Below, piece by piece: positions 1 through 10,600 of a stretch of 37,806 nucleotides of DNA (within the stretch, counting starts at the first letter, position 1; every line of letters begins with the position of its first letter). Origin of the DNA: an uncultured Methanobrevibacter sp. Lineage in GTDB: Archaea; Methanobacteriota; Methanobacteria; Methanobacteriales; Methanobacteriaceae. Position numbers and translations under genes: made by a program. The notes below the pieces were generated by a model. The model had not been told where the DNA came from. It ran no database searches and was given only the letters and a program-made list of their open reading frames with translations. The stretch covers positions 1-37,806 of the forward strand of contig NZ_CACXTS010000019.1 of NCBI RefSeq assembly GCF_902770715.1, written 5' to 3'.

Positions 1-504
1 TATATTGATGAGGAATACCCGGAATACACTTATGACGCTTCTGATATGGAATATATAATGCAAAGACGTGAACAGAATCCTGTTGTCTATCAGAATACCT
101 TATATAGGCAAGTTGATGAAGACAAGCATAGGGGATTATCCTCTCTTTTGAATAGGGGAAGCTCTAGAAGAAATAGTGGAGGATTATCAAGAGGTACTAC
201 TACATTATATAACTATAATTCTCGCAGCAGTGCATTCGGCAGTGATTCATTGTTCTATCATCTTATTCAAAATCCAATAGTCCTGATTGTTTTGGTTGTT
301 GTCGCATCATATGTTCTTTCATTTATTGCAGGAAACCTATTGAAAATGGATGCCGGAATAACTGGATTGATTGAGATGGTTGTAGCATTGGCCCTTTCTT
401 ATGGTTTATCATTATATGCTGATAGAAACAGCGATTTTATTGTCAAAGGAACATTCATATTCTTTATTTCATTGATTATATTAATTATATTAATTTTTGT
501 TTAA
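1..504 (+). CDS. Partial hypothetical membrane protein (3' part)
   Basis: The reading frame is open from the first base of the window, so the gene starts upstream; the first visible ATG codons (46 and 58) are probably internal. The visible 167 residues start with an acidic, tyrosine-rich stretch (YIDEEYPEYTYDASD). A Ser/Arg/Gly-rich cytoplasmic-looking linker follows, then three hydrophobic segments at the C-terminus (beginning NPIVLIVLVVV, ITGLIEMVVAL and FIVKGTFIFFI). I do not recognise a family. The last 15 bases overlap convergently with the 3' end of the minus-strand membrane protein that follows. Function unknown; the evidence for coding is the long open frame with a clean soluble-to-membrane layout. 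Confidence 0.6.
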   Translation, partial: YIDEEYPEYTYDASDMEYIMQRREQNPVVYQNTLYRQVDEDKHRGLSSLLNRGSSRRNSGGLSRGTTTLYNYNSRSSAFGSDSLFYHLIQNPIVLIVLVVVASYVLSFIAGNLLKMDAGITGLIEMVVALALSYGLSLYADRNSDFIVKGTFIFFISLIILIILIFV

Positions 505-1605
505 TTTAATATAATTAAAATTAATTGCTATTAAAATTAATCCAAGAAGATATAAGAACCAAATATAATTAAAATTAATTGCTATTAAAATTAATCCAAG
601 AAGATATAAGAACCAAATCATAATGTCTGTTGGTCCAGTTTCTATCCAAATCAATGTGTGTGTTACTATTATGGAGTAAATCCCAACTCCTATTCCTTTT
701 TTTAATTTGTAGATTAATTCTAAGAAAATTCCCATAACCAGCATTTGAATTGTGAGGCCTATTAATCCGAAATCAAGGTAAACCGGTCCGAATAATGTGG
801 AAGTTAGGCAAACCGTATAGTGCAGCACATGCTCTCCGATAAATGTCCTTGGGCTGCCTGATGAGAAAATTAGGCTTAGGACATGTCCATGTGTGCTTGC
901 TCCAAGAGGAATGATCTTTTCAAACACTTCCAATGTGAATGCAGCTCTATAAAACACCAATTCCAAGGGATTCAAAGTCCAGTGCTGTGTTGCAATTGAT
1001 TGGGATGCGATATATCCGATGGCCATTATTACTATTGCAATAACTGCAACAAATATGATTCCTAATTTTTTGGATATTTTGTCAAGATAATAAATTGTAA
1101 TGAATGTACTTCCAAGAATTCCAAGAACTGATGTCCGGTAGCCGTTAAGGCCGAAAATCAACGCTCCTAAAACCACTAAAAGCAAATATTTTTTATCGTA
1201 GTATTTTGCAAGCAGGATGTTGATCATAATCAGGAATAGAGGATAGGCTATTCTCCAGATGTTTGTTGTTGCATTTGATTTTAAAACGCTATTGAAAAGA
1301 GGTATTCCACCAATCAAAACAAGATTCAAAATTTGCAGCACTAAAGCTATTGAAACAAGAATTAACAGAATATTTTCAGATAGAAAATCGATTTCTTTTA
1401 CATCCTCAATTTGGATTTTGTATTTTATGGCTATTGTTCCAACCGCAAAAATCAGACAGGAAAACAAAATTGTCAGAATCACTTCTGGGTTCAGCGGGTC
1501 TTCAAACCTGTAGTTGAATGAACCGATGTAGCCCATAATTAAAAAGGCCAGTATTGCGACTACAACAATTGGCGGGCTAAAAAAATCGATTTTTTCAAGT
1601 TTCAT
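490..1605 (-). CDS. Oligosaccharide repeat unit polymerase-like multispanning membrane protein
   Basis: A 371-residue, very hydrophobic protein with roughly ten or more predicted membrane segments and few charged residues. Its size and layout resemble the archaeal/bacterial oligosaccharide repeat-unit polymerase (Wzy/EpsG-like) proteins, which polymerise lipid-linked glycans at the membrane. The assignment rests on general appearance, not on a catalytic motif, so an unrelated multispanning protein is possible. It starts 3 bases after the stop of the upstream CfbB/CbiA-type gene, so the two are probably co-transcribed. Oddity: the C-terminal 18-residue segment starting IWFLYLLGLIL is present twice in tandem because of a 54-bp DNA duplication, which adds one extra hydrophobic segment just before the basic tail KLNKN. 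Confidence 0.6.
   Translation of the reverse strand: MKLEKIDFFSPPIVVVAILAFLIMGYIGSFNYRFEDPLNPEVILTILFSCLIFAVGTIAIKYKIQIEDVKEIDFLSENILLILVSIALVLQILNLVLIGGIPLFNSVLKSNATTNIWRIAYPLFLIMINILLAKYYDKKYLLLVVLGALIFGLNGYRTSVLGILGSTFITIYYLDKISKKLGIIFVAVIAIVIMAIGYIASQSIATQHWTLNPLELVFYRAAFTLEVFEKIIPLGASTHGHVLSLIFSSGSPRTFIGEHVLHYTVCLTSTLFGPVYLDFGLIGLTIQMLVMGIFLELIYKLKKGIGVGIYSIIVTHTLIWIETGPTDIMIWFLYLLGLILIAINFNYIWFLYLLGLILIAINFNYIKLNKN
508..618. repeat. 54-bp perfect tandem duplication
   Basis: Bases 508-564 and 562-618 are identical at a period of 54 bp, so two copies lie head to tail without mismatch. The repeat lies in the 3' end of the minus-strand polymerase-like gene, and 54 bp is exactly 18 codons, so the frame is kept. 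Perfect identity points to a recent slippage or recombination event, or to an assembly artefact. Confidence 0.9.
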
Positions 1606-1608
1606 GAT

Positions 1609-2964
1609 TTATCCGCCAAGCTCATAGCTTGAAATTGCAAGGTTTCCACCAAAATCAGGCATAGCCGCCACATGTGTGTGGACATAGCTTGCAAGCGTAT
1701 TTTTCTCCATGAATCCGTCTTGGTTGTTATAGGAGCCTTTTCCTCTTAAAATGTTGAATGCCAGGTCATGTTTGATGTTGTCTTTATCTACAATGACTTT
1801 TGAATAGTGGAACTCATGGCCGTGGAACTTTTCACCTTTTTTGGATATGATGTTGTCTTTTGTGACTTCAGCTATTGTATATTTTAGTGCTTGCACTCTA
1901 TCTGTTAAAATAGACTTATAAGGATATACATTTACCATTTTATCTTCGTGGATGGAATTCATAAGATACATTAAACCACCACATTCGGCAAATATGGGCC
2001 TACTTTCTAAGTGGAACTGCTTGATTTGTGATAGCATATTTTCATTTGCATTAAGCTCTTTTGAAAACAGCTCAGGGTATCCTCCACCGATATACAATCC
2101 ATCAACATCAGGTAATTCTTCATCGTTCAATGGTGAGAAATATTCTATTTTAGCGTTATTCGCTTCCAATGACTCAATGTTTTCCATATAATAGAAATTG
2201 AAAACTTCATCATATGCAACTCCAATTTTAACAGGTTGCTTATTCAGTTTGTTCCAGATAGGCACAATATCTGAGGTAATTTTTGGAGCGGTTTTAGCGA
2301 TTTCCACCAATCTGTCCAAATCGATTGAATTTTTAATGACTTCTGACCATATGTCAATAAACTTAAGAGAATTTTCCCTTTCGCGAGCAGGAACAAGGCC
2401 TAAGTGTCTTTGTTCAATGGAAATGTTGTCGTCACGGACAATTCCTCCGATAACTTCAGTCTTTGTAATTTCTTCAATGGACCGTTTGGTTTTTTCATAG
2501 TGGGCTTGGTTTTTAACCTTGTTCAGGATAACTCCTGCAATGTTGATTTCAGGGTCAAGCGCTTTAAAGCCCAAAACCAATGCTGCTGCACTTTTTACCA
2601 GACTTCTTGAATTTATGATTAAAATGACAGGGGCCTTTAAGGATTTTGCAATTGAAGCGGTGCTGCCTATATCATTAACGGAATCGATTCCCTCATACAG
2701 TCCCCTAACGCCTTCAATAACAGCAATATCTTTTCCATCCATAGCCTTTAGATAGGAATCCCTGACTTGGCCGTCTTTCATAAAGAATGAATCCAGGTTT
2801 CTTGAAACGTTTCCTGTAGCTAATGTATGGTAGGATGGGTCAATATAGTCCGGTCCAACTTTGAACGGCTGGACATTAAATTTTTCACTTAAGGCTTTCA
2901 TTATTCCGGTAGCTATTGTTGTTTTTCCAACTGCACTGCCGGTTCCTGCTAAAATAATTCTCAT
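1609..2964 (-). CDS. cfbB: Ni-sirohydrochlorin / cobyrinate a,c-diamide synthase (CfbB/CbiA family)
   Basis: A 451-residue ATP- and glutamine-dependent amidotransferase of the CobB/CbiA family. It converts the a and c acetate side chains of a metallo-sirohydrochlorin (coenzyme F430 pathway, CfbB) or of cobyrinate (B12 pathway, CbiA) to amides in the cytoplasm. The N-terminal P-loop is [10 protein letters not shown] at residues 7-16, followed by [12 protein letters not shown], typical of the family. The C-terminal class-I glutaminase domain has the nucleophile C328 in AECGGLMYL and the histidine region VHTHVAA near 429-431. Sequence alone does not separate CfbB from CbiA securely; I favour CfbB because every methanogen needs F430. 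A TATA-like stretch lies only about 20 bases before the ATG, which suggests a leaderless or nearly leaderless mRNA. It is probably the first gene of a two-gene operon with the polymerase-like gene. Confidence 0.85.
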   Translation of the reverse strand: MRIILAGTGSAVGKTTIATGIMKALSEKFNVQPFKVGPDYIDPSYHTLATGNVSRNLDSFFMKDGQVRDSYLKAMDGKDIAVIEGVRGLYEGIDSVNDIGSTASIAKSLKAPVILIINSRSLVKSAAALVLGFKALDPEINIAGVILNKVKNQAHYEKTKRSIEEITKTEVIGGIVRDDNISIEQRHLGLVPARERENSLKFIDIWSEVIKNSIDLDRLVEIAKTAPKITSDIVPIWNKLNKQPVKIGVAYDEVFNFYYMENIESLEANNAKIEYFSPLNDEELPDVDGLYIGGGYPELFSKELNANENMLSQIKQFHLESRPIFAECGGLMYLMNSIHEDKMVNVYPYKSILTDRVQALKYTIAEVTKDNIISKKGEKFHGHEFHYSKVIVDKDNIKHDLAFNILRGKGSYNNQDGFMEKNTLASYVHTHVAAMPDFGGNLAISSYELGG

Positions 2965-3064
2965 GAATATTAATTTAAATCTTCTTTATATAACAATTTT
3001 TGTATTATAAATCATTTTATATAATATTAAAAATAAAATTTAAATCATAATATATGGTGGTTAA
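2965..3064. promoter_or_regulatory. Divergent promoter region, cfbB / thrS
   Basis: This 100-bp, almost purely A/T gap separates two divergent genes. For the plus strand, TTTATATAAT near 3018-3027 is a plausible TATA box for thrS, and GGTGG at 3056-3060 is its ribosome binding site. For the minus strand, the complement of CTTTATATAAC (about 2982-2992) is a TATA candidate placed very close to the cfbB start. No operator-like dyad was seen. Confidence 0.55.
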
Positions 3065-4891
3065 ATGAGAATTTTATTAATTCATTCTGATTATTTAAAT
3101 TACAATGTAAAGAATAAAACACCTGTAGCTGAAGATATAGAGGAAGCTAAAAAAGAAGGTTCCTTCGATGACTCTTTAGTAGTATTTACAGCTGTTGAAA
3201 AAGATGATGAAAATAATCCAGAAGGTATTGTTAAAAATTTAGTCAGTGAAGTTAAGAAAACTAATGACCAAGTTAAAGCTGAAAATATTGTGTTATATCC
3301 ATATGCTCACTTGTCTTCCTCATTAAGTTCTCCTAAAGTTGCTGTACAAATCCTAAAAGATGCAGAAGAAGCTTTACTCGCTGAAGACTTTAACGTTAAA
3401 AGAGTACCTTTCGGATGGTATAAGGCATTCGAGATTTCCTGTAAGGGTCACCCATTAAGTGAACTTTCAAGAACTATCACTGCCGATAGTGAAGAAGAGG
3501 AAAAAGTTGAAAGAAAACCTTCTAAATGGCAAATTCTTGAAGGGGACAAAATCACTCAAATCGAAGACTTCAAGTTTGATAATAGGGCTTTCAAACAGCT
3601 CGTTGATTATGAACTCGGACAAGGTGCATCTGATGAAGGTGAACCTCCACACGTCAAATTGATGAGGGAAAAGGAAATTTGTGATTATGAGCCTGCTTCT
3701 GATGTCGGAAACTTAAGATGGTATCCTAAAGGAAAGCTAATTAGAGATCTATTATCCGATTATGTTTATGATTTAACTGTAAGCCGTGGAGCAATGCCTG
3801 TAGAAACTCCAATTTTCTATGATTTGGATAACCAGGCTATTTATGAACATGCATACAAGTTCGGTGAAAGACAATACAGAACCGATACTAAAAAGAAATT
3901 AATGCTTAGATTTGCAGCTTGTTTCGGTGCATTCAGATTAATGAGTGATTCATACTTGACCTGGAAAAATTTCCCTGCAAAGATTTTTGAATTGACAAGA
4001 TACAGTTTCCGTTATGAGAAAAAAGGGGAAGTCGTTGGTCTTAAAAGACTAAGAGCATTTACCATGCCGGATTGTCACTCATTCTGTTGTGACGTGCCAT
4101 CCTCTTTAGAAGAATTTTCAGCTCAAACTGACATGTGTATGCAAACAGGTAAAGACTTGAATTTAGATTTTGAAGTTATTTTCAGAGCAACACAGGATTT
4201 CTTTGAAGAAAATGAGCAGTGGATGTACGAAATCGCTCGTAAATTTGAAAAACCAATTCTTTTAGAAATCTTGCCAGAAAGACACCATTACTGGGTATGT
4301 AAAATCGACTTGGCGAATATCGATGCTTTAGGTCGTCCAATCGAAAACCCAACTGTTCAAATAGATGTTGAAAGCGGTAAAAGATTTGACATTACCTATT
4401 TAGGTGAAGACGGCGAGCAACATAACCCTACAATCCTACACACTTCCCCAACCGGAAGTATTGAAAGAGTGTTATGCGCAATGCTTGAAAAAACTGCAAT
4501 TGAAATCAATGAAAGAGCTCCGATGTTGCCAACTTGGGTAAGTCCAATTCAAGCAAGAATTCTCACAGTTGGAGAATCTCACGTTGATTTTGCGAATGAA
4601 TTATATGAAAAAATCAACGCTTCAAACATCCGTGTGGATATTGACGATAGGGATGAAAGTGTCGGTAAGAAAATCAGAAATGCAGCTAAAGAATGGATTC
4701 CATACATTTTTGTCATTGGAGATAAGGAAGTTGAATCCGGAAAATTCCAAGTAACTGTCCGTGAAACCGGCGAAAAAGTCGAAATGACAGTTGATGAATT
4801 AATAGCTGAAATCAATGATAAATGCGAAGGAAAACCTTTCAGAAGATTGCCTTTACCTAAGGATATTTCAAGAAGGATTAACTTCCAATAA
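3065..4891 (+). CDS. thrS: Threonyl-tRNA synthetase, archaeal type
   Basis: A 608-residue cytoplasmic class II synthetase that charges tRNA-Thr. The first ~140 residues ([16 protein letters not shown]...) match the archaeal ThrRS editing domain, which resembles D-aminoacyl-tRNA deacylase and replaces the bacterial TGS/editing domains. The catalytic core follows, with motif-2-like [17 protein letters not shown] and the zinc-ligand candidates Cys in RFAACFGAF, His in MPDCHSFC and His in [12 protein letters not shown] (motif 3). The C-terminal ~100 residues are the anticodon-binding domain ([14 protein letters not shown]...). Length is normal for the archaeal form. The ATG at 3065 has a GGTGG ribosome site five bases upstream. 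It is followed 56 bases later by fae-hps in the same direction. Confidence 0.97.
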   Translation: MRILLIHSDYLNYNVKNKTPVAEDIEEAKKEGSFDDSLVVFTAVEKDDENNPEGIVKNLVSEVKKTNDQVKAENIVLYPYAHLSSSLSSPKVAVQILKDAEEALLAEDFNVKRVPFGWYKAFEISCKGHPLSELSRTITADSEEEEKVERKPSKWQILEGDKITQIEDFKFDNRAFKQLVDYELGQGASDEGEPPHVKLMREKEICDYEPASDVGNLRWYPKGKLIRDLLSDYVYDLTVSRGAMPVETPIFYDLDNQAIYEHAYKFGERQYRTDTKKKLMLRFAACFGAFRLMSDSYLTWKNFPAKIFELTRYSFRYEKKGEVVGLKRLRAFTMPDCHSFCCDVPSSLEEFSAQTDMCMQTGKDLNLDFEVIFRATQDFFEENEQWMYEIARKFEKPILLEILPERHHYWVCKIDLANIDALGRPIENPTVQIDVESGKRFDITYLGEDGEQHNPTILHTSPTGSIERVLCAMLEKTAIEINERAPMLPTWVSPIQARILTVGESHVDFANELYEKINASNIRVDIDDRDESVGKKIRNAAKEWIPYIFVIGDKEVESGKFQVTVRETGEKVEMTVDELIAEINDKCEGKPFRRLPLPKDISRRINFQ

Positions 4892-4947
4892 TTATATTTA
4901 CAAATAAAAATAAACTATAATATGTTATATTTAACGGAGGAAATTTA

Positions 4948-6198
4948 ATGGACCCAATGTATAAAATAGGAGAAGCTCTTATTGGAGACGGCCCTGAATT
5001 AGCACACATTGATTTATTAATCGGTGACAAATTCGGACCTGTTGGTCAAGCTTTCGCTAATGGTTTATCTAACCTTTCCGTAGGCCACACTCCATTAACA
5101 AGTGTAATCAGACCTAATTTAATGACTAAGCCGGCTACTTTAATCATTCCTAAAGTAACTGTCGGTGATTTAGAAGACGCTAGTAAAATATTTGGACCTG
5201 CACAAACTGCCGTTGCAAGAGCAGTGGCTGATGCAGTAGAAGACGGATACATTCCAAAAGAAATCGTTGAAGACATTGTTATCAATGTAAGCGTATTTAT
5301 CGATCCTTCTGCAAAAGATTTCAGAAAAATCTACCAATACAATTACGGAGCAACAAAATTAGCTATCAGAAGAGCAATGGAAGGATACCCATCTATTGAA
5401 AAAGTACTTGCAGAAAAAGATCGTGGAACTCACCCAATCATGGGATTCAAAGTCAAAAAACTTTGGTCTCCACCTTACTTACAAGTTGCACTTGACTTGG
5501 ATAATGAAGTTGCTATGGAAAGAATTATCAACGATTTACCTGATAATGACAGAATTCTTCTCGAAGCTGGAACTCCACTCGTTAAAAAATTCGGTGTTGG
5601 AATCATTGGTAAAATCAGAGCTTTACGTCCAGATGCATTCATTATTGCTGACTTAAAAACTTTAGATGTCGGTCGTGTAGAAGTTAAAATGGCTGCAGAT
5701 GAAACTGCAGATGCAGTTGCTATTTCCGGTCTCGGTACTGTCGAATCTATTGCTAAAGCAATCCATGAAACTCAAAAACAAGGTATCTACTCCATCCTTG
5801 ATATGATGAACGTTGCTGAATTTGAGAAAAAATTAGCAAAATTGCCTGAAGACTTAAAACCAGACATTGTTTTATTACACAGAAATGTTGATATGGAAAC
5901 CTACAGGGCAGAACACGGTGAAGACACCAGTGACATGACTGAATGGGGTAACATTAAAGACATTAAAGCACTTCTCGGTGATAAAGGTTTAATTGCTGTT
6001 GCTGGAGGAATCAAACCTAACAATGTTGCAGAAGCTATTGAGAAAGGTGCAAACATCATTATTGCAGGTAGATACATCATTGGTTCTAGAGATGTAAGAA
6101 GAGCAGCACAAGACTTCTTAGAACATTTCGACCCAGATCCAGACAATATGAGACTTGCAATGGATGAAGATGAAAATATTGAAGTAAAAGACGACTAG
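4948..6198 (+). CDS. fae-hps: Bifunctional formaldehyde-activating enzyme / 3-hexulose-6-phosphate synthase
   Basis: A 416-residue natural fusion found in methanogens. Residues 1 to about 165 are Fae, which condenses formaldehyde with tetrahydromethanopterin; His20 in the motif [11 protein letters not shown] matches the catalytic histidine of the family. Residues ~170-400 are Hps, of the OMP-decarboxylase suprafamily, with the metal/substrate motif DLKTLD and the phosphate-binding end [10 protein letters not shown]...[10 protein letters not shown]. In methanogens lacking the oxidative pentose pathway, Hps runs towards ribulose-5-phosphate plus formaldehyde, feeding pentose synthesis, and Fae traps the formaldehyde. 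A strong GGAGG (4936-4940) lies 7 bases before the ATG. A hairpin/T-tract terminator begins at the stop codon. Confidence 0.96.
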   Translation: MDPMYKIGEALIGDGPELAHIDLLIGDKFGPVGQAFANGLSNLSVGHTPLTSVIRPNLMTKPATLIIPKVTVGDLEDASKIFGPAQTAVARAVADAVEDGYIPKEIVEDIVINVSVFIDPSAKDFRKIYQYNYGATKLAIRRAMEGYPSIEKVLAEKDRGTHPIMGFKVKKLWSPPYLQVALDLDNEVAMERIINDLPDNDRILLEAGTPLVKKFGVGIIGKIRALRPDAFIIADLKTLDVGRVEVKMAADETADAVAISGLGTVESIAKAIHETQKQGIYSILDMMNVAEFEKKLAKLPEDLKPDIVLLHRNVDMETYRAEHGEDTSDMTEWGNIKDIKALLGDKGLIAVAGGIKPNNVAEAIEKGANIIIAGRYIIGSRDVRRAAQDFLEHFDPDPDNMRLAMDEDENIEVKDD

Positions 6199-6238
6199 TA
6201 AATTAGATTTATTCTAATTTACAACTATTTTTTTTTTT
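6199..6238 (+). terminator. Intrinsic-type terminator after fae-hps
   Basis: A perfect 9-bp stem (6199-6207 with 6213-6221, arm TAAATTAGA) and a 5-base loop begin directly after the fae-hps stop codon. An 11-T tract follows at 6228-6238. The stem is A/T-rich, as expected in this genome; in archaea the T-tract is the main termination signal. Confidence 0.75.
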
Positions 6239-6249
6239 AAGGTGTTTTT

Positions 6250-6531
6250 ATGGGATTTTGCAATTCATGTGGAAGACCGATTGTAAAAGAAGAGTACGGA
6301 ACCAATAAGGATGGAAGTTTAAATCCTGAATTTTGCTGTGATTGTTATCAGAATGGTGAATATACAGAACCGGATATCACTTTAGAGGAAATGATTGTCA
6401 GGAAAACAAAAGAAATGATGGCAAAAAATGATAGATTGCCTGAAACTCATGCAACTGCCATTACAGCTACTTTTATTCCAGGACTTAAAAGATGGAATCC
6501 AGAGTTCCAAGATGATTATAAAACTCTTTAA
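6250..6531 (+). CDS. Small zinc-ribbon protein
   Basis: A 93-residue protein with an N-terminal zinc ribbon: C4 and C7 in CNSC and C29/C30/C32 in FCCDC, followed by YQNGEY. This spacing matches the 'putative zinc ribbon domain' small proteins common in prokaryotes. The helical C-terminal part ends with IPGLKRWNPEF. The function of these proteins is not established. The start at 6250 is supported by AAGGTG at 6239-6244. The last four bases overlap the 3' end of the convergent coiled-coil gene. It could be transcribed by read-through from fae-hps or from its own start. Confidence 0.8.
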   Translation: MGFCNSCGRPIVKEEYGTNKDGSLNPEFCCDCYQNGEYTEPDITLEEMIVRKTKEMMAKNDRLPETHATAITATFIPGLKRWNPEFQDDYKTL

Positions 6532-7370
6532 TTTCCACTTTTTAAAATAAATTCTTTAACTTTACTTGCGATATACTCATCACGAGTTTTATTTACTTTT
6601 AAATTATATAATTCTTCTTCTGCTTCGTTGAATTTATCAACCAATTCATTATATTCTAAACGAAGCTGTTCGTAATCTTTTTCCAAATCTTCGTTCATTT
6701 CAAATATTTCAGCGTAACTAGTTTTTGTGTTGAGGTTTTCCTGTTTCAATTGATCGTATTTGGTTGAAACTTGATTGTAGCTATCTTTAATTGAAGCCTG
6801 TTCTTCTTTTAGGGTAGTGCATTTGGTTTTAAGATTTTTATTCTCTTCTTTAATGCTTGAATATTTGGTTTTCAAATTTTCATTTTCGGTTTTAATATTG
6901 ACAAATTTTGTTTTTAGGTTTTCGTTTTCTACAATCAATTTGGAATGTTTGTCTCTGATTGTTTCATTTTCTTCTTTTAATGAGTCAATATTGCTTTGTT
7001 TCAAAGCATTATATTTTTCTTCGATATCTTTTAGAGAAATAATTTTTGCTTTTAACTCTTCAATTTCTTTTTCATATTCTAAATTAGAAGAGTTAGAATA
7101 TTCTTTAATTTCTTCAGTCAATTGCCTCACTTCCTCAACATAAAAATAATTAGCTACTTTTAAAAAATCATTCTCTTCTTGCATATTCATGAAGTTTTCA
7201 ATTTCACTATTTGGGATAATCAAGACTTCTTCCTCATTTTCATAGATGTCTTCTGTTTTTGGAACAGTGATTTGTATTTGCTCAGTGGTATATTTTTTTC
7301 GTTCACCATTTTTCAGTGTACGATTATACTCCCGAATATACTTTTTAACAATACCTTTCCCAAATTTCAT
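6528..7370 (-). CDS. Hypothetical long coiled-coil protein
   Basis: A 280-residue protein with no signal peptide or membrane segment. Residues 1-75 form a basic-to-acidic N-terminal domain (KKYIREYNRTLKNGERKKY, then an acidic EDIYENEEEV stretch). From about residue 95 to 265 it is an almost unbroken Lys/Glu-rich coiled coil, with a repeated 14-residue theme built on ENENLKTKYSSIKE. I do not recognise the family; a structural or scaffold role is only a guess. The start ATG has AGGGAT upstream on the minus strand, and a TATA-like TATAATAAAA lies a little further up. Confidence 0.7.
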   Translation of the reverse strand: MKFGKGIVKKYIREYNRTLKNGERKKYTTEQIQITVPKTEDIYENEEEVLIIPNSEIENFMNMQEENDFLKVANYFYVEEVRQLTEEIKEYSNSSNLEYEKEIEELKAKIISLKDIEEKYNALKQSNIDSLKEENETIRDKHSKLIVENENLKTKFVNIKTENENLKTKYSSIKEENKNLKTKCTTLKEEQASIKDSYNQVSTKYDQLKQENLNTKTSYAEIFEMNEDLEKDYEQLRLEYNELVDKFNEAEEELYNLKVNKTRDEYIASKVKEFILKSGN

Positions 7371-7651
7371 AATTATCCCTTTTATTATAATACTATATTG
7401 TGTTTTTAAGATTATAAATATTATGTAATTTTATAAAAAATAAAGTAAGTATTTGATGGAGAATTAAACCGGATTTTATTACATATTAATAATTACATAA
7501 TCACCAATTTATGTTTCGCTGAAATTTTAATTGTTCATAATTATTACTTTTTATAGGTTTTTTATCCAATTAGTAATACTTTAATTATATTTATTAATAA
7601 TAATTTTTATAAATATACCATATTATTAAATTAGTTAAAATATTGGTTGTT
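7371..7651 (+). promoter_or_regulatory. Promoter and upstream regulatory region of the cobN-like operon
   Basis: A 281-bp gap with no coding potential. TTTATAAATA at 7606-7615 is the likely TATA box and would put the transcription start near 7638. Upstream lie an inverted pair of boxes, AATTATTACT (7539-7548) and AGTAATACTTT (7572-7582), spaced by 23 bp. The segment 7572-7599 matches 21898-21925, in front of another giant surface-protein gene, at 25 of 28 bases, with almost the same distance to the TATA box (34 and 33 bp). The minus-strand coiled-coil gene must have its own promoter at the left end of the gap. Confidence 0.65.
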
Positions 7652-10600
7652 ATGATATCTAGAAAAGAAAAATGTTCCTATTTGATGATTGTTATTATAT
7701 TAATTTGCATTTCATTCAATGTGGTCTATGCTCAAGATGATGGCAATGATACATTTTTATCTAATGATATAATCCAGCAAGATCAAGCAATTGAGGAAAT
7801 TGATAATTCAAATCTTGAAAGAGAGGATTTCGATGAATCTTTGAATTTTGCCGATAATGAAATCCAATCTTCAGCTTCATCAGATGGTAAAAAAAATTCT
7901 AACGTAACGTTATTTATAGTAAGTGATAACCCCGGAACCAATATATTAGATGCCGCTAGCAGGGATTTATTTGATGAGCACCCTAATTTAAAAGAAAATG
8001 TTAATATTGTTGTAAGAAGTGGTGCTCAAGTGAAGGAAATGGATGAATCTGAATTTGTCAGTCTATTAGGTTCTTGTGATGGATTTATAGGCGAATGGGT
8101 TAGTACTGATGTGGATGCAGTTTTAACAAGCACATTACAAAAATACCCTGATTTATCAAATAAAGAACTATTTCTTATATTGGAACCGCCATCAGGTAAT
8201 TTAAATTCAGAATCTTCTTCAATATCTTTAATTAAAAGTTCTGCAATTAATTATAATAAGATTTTTTCATCATTAGGCAGTGAAGAACTGATTTCATATT
8301 TCCAAAGCACAAAAAGGGGATTCTCATATGATGCTGTGGTCAGTTTTTTAAATGGCGAGGGGGCTAAATTTGGAGAATTGTTTAACAAGATGGTGTTATA
8401 TAAGGACATAAATGATAAGGATAATTTGAAAAATCAGATTTTATATGTTCTGAACTATTTTGGATTTGATGTTGACTATGACGAGCCAAGCTTTACAGGT
8501 TCACAGCAATATGGTATTTATAGAGATAAATGGTTTAGTCTTGAGGAATATAAGGCAGCTTACTTCAATCCTTCCAATACTCGCACTATCGGTATTTTAG
8601 AAAGTACAATGTATATTTCATCTCAGCAATTGCACCCTACATATCAAATAATTGAAGATTTGGAATCAAAAGGGTATAATGTCATTCCGGTTTTTGCAGC
8701 AGGTGCAACTCCTGAACAATTAAAAGTAATGGTGGAGTCTTTTACTAGTGCCGGGGAGGATATTTCAGGATTCCTACAGAATTCTTCCAAATATGAGGTT
8801 TATGTTGATGCAATCGTGTCTGTTGTTGCATATGGAATAGGTGGAGAGGACTTTTCTAATACAAATAAATTTTTCGAAGAAACTGGGGTTCCAGTATTTA
8901 GGGCAGTTCACTCAGATTATGTTTCAAATGAACAGTGGGAGTTAGGAACCAGCGGTCTGACAACCGAAAAAAGTGATAAATGGTGGCATATTTCCATTGC
9001 GGAAGCACAGGGCATAATAGATGCAACATTTATAGGTGGTGCAGATGGTTATATTTCAGATTTGACCGGGGCTAGAATTGTAACCTATATTCCATACGAA
9101 CGTAATATTGAGTTGTTGACAGATAGGATTGATGCATGGGCGGATTTAAGATATGCGCTTAACAGCGAAAAAGCCATTTCAATTGTTTATTATAACTATC
9201 CTCCTGGAAAGCAAAACATAGGTTCAAGTTACTTGGATAGTATTACAAGTATTTATAATATCCTTTATACTTTAAAAGGTCAAGGTTACAATGTTGGTGA
9301 TTTGCCGGATAATGTTTCTGAACTTGAGGACATGATGTTGAAATGCGGTATTAATGTAGCTACATGGGCGCCCGGTGAGCTTGAAAAGTTAGCGAATCAA
9401 TCTGATGTGGTATTGCTTCCTGTCAGCGAATATACTGACTGGTTTAATAATTTGGATGAGATTGTAAAGATTCAGGTTCGTGAAGGTCCAGTTGCATATA
9501 TCGGTGAATTGGCTAAAAGAGCTGTTGAATTAAGATACAATGCGACAATCGGAGATACTATTGATGATTGGTATAATCAAGTTGCAGCTTTGCTTCCTGA
9601 TGAAAATATAGACCAGAGTACGGCTGTTCTAAAAAATATCGTTTATGCTTTAAAGAAATACACAAGCACCTTTTCACCGGAATATTATGATTTGTTCTTG
9701 CAGTATTATGAAGAATTTAAGCAATTAAATGTTTCAGGATTAAATGGTTGGGGAGAGTCACCTGGAGAGGTGATGGTAGTAAATAGGAATGGAACAGATT
9801 ATTTTGTTATTCCTGGATTGACCTTTGGAAATATTTTTGTTGCACCGGAACCTCAAAGAGGTTGGGAAGCTGACATTGAAAACCTTTATCACTGTACTGC
9901 CGTGGCTCCAACACATCAATATTTGGCCGCTTTTTATTATATGCAAACATACCATCCTAATGCTATGGTGTTTGTCGGAAGGCATGCAACCCACGAATGG
10001 TTGCCAGGAAAAGAGGTTCTCTTATCTGCAACAGATTACGGGTCCATTGTTGTTGGAGATGTTCCTCAATTGTACTTCTATATCAGTGATGGTTTAGGTG
10101 AAGCTATTCAAGCTAAAAGAAGAGGATTCGCGGTTTTAATTTCCCATTTAACTTCTCCAATGTCTTATACTCACTTATATGGAAACTTGACAGTTGCGGC
10201 TAATTTAATAGATTACTATTATAATATTAACAATAATGATTTAAAAGAGGAATTTGCCGAGCAATTGCGAGATTTGATTGTAACTCATGATTATTCCACA
10301 AACATAGGCCTTACAAAAGAGGAAGTCATGAATTTAAGTTCTGTGGTGCTTGTTGAAAAGGTTGACACTTTCCTAAAATCAACATTATCTACATTATATC
10401 CATTAGGACTTCATGCATTAGGTCAATATTGGACGGAACATGATTTGGCAAGTACAGTTACTGCAATGCTGTCTTTCGATTTTGATTTGGAGAATTATAA
10501 AGGTGAAACTAATATATTTAAAGAATTATCAGATTATCTTTATTCTAAAAATTATGATAGCCTATCCGCTCTTGAAAGGGAAGTTGTATTGAATAAATCC

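Noticed and set aside
1952..2755. Overlapping plus-strand open frames of 68-100 codons
   Set aside because: They lie within the well-supported minus-strand CfbB/CbiA-type gene and show no start signals.
6817..7409. Several plus-strand open frames of 60-108 codons
   Set aside because: Antisense to the Lys/Glu-rich coiled-coil gene, whose complement naturally reads as Phe/Ser/Leu-rich, membrane-like protein.
7643..7651. TTG start for the CobN-like protein
   Set aside because: It would leave only a few bases after the predicted transcription start; ATG 7652 gives the same signal peptide and a normal short leader. It cannot be fully excluded.
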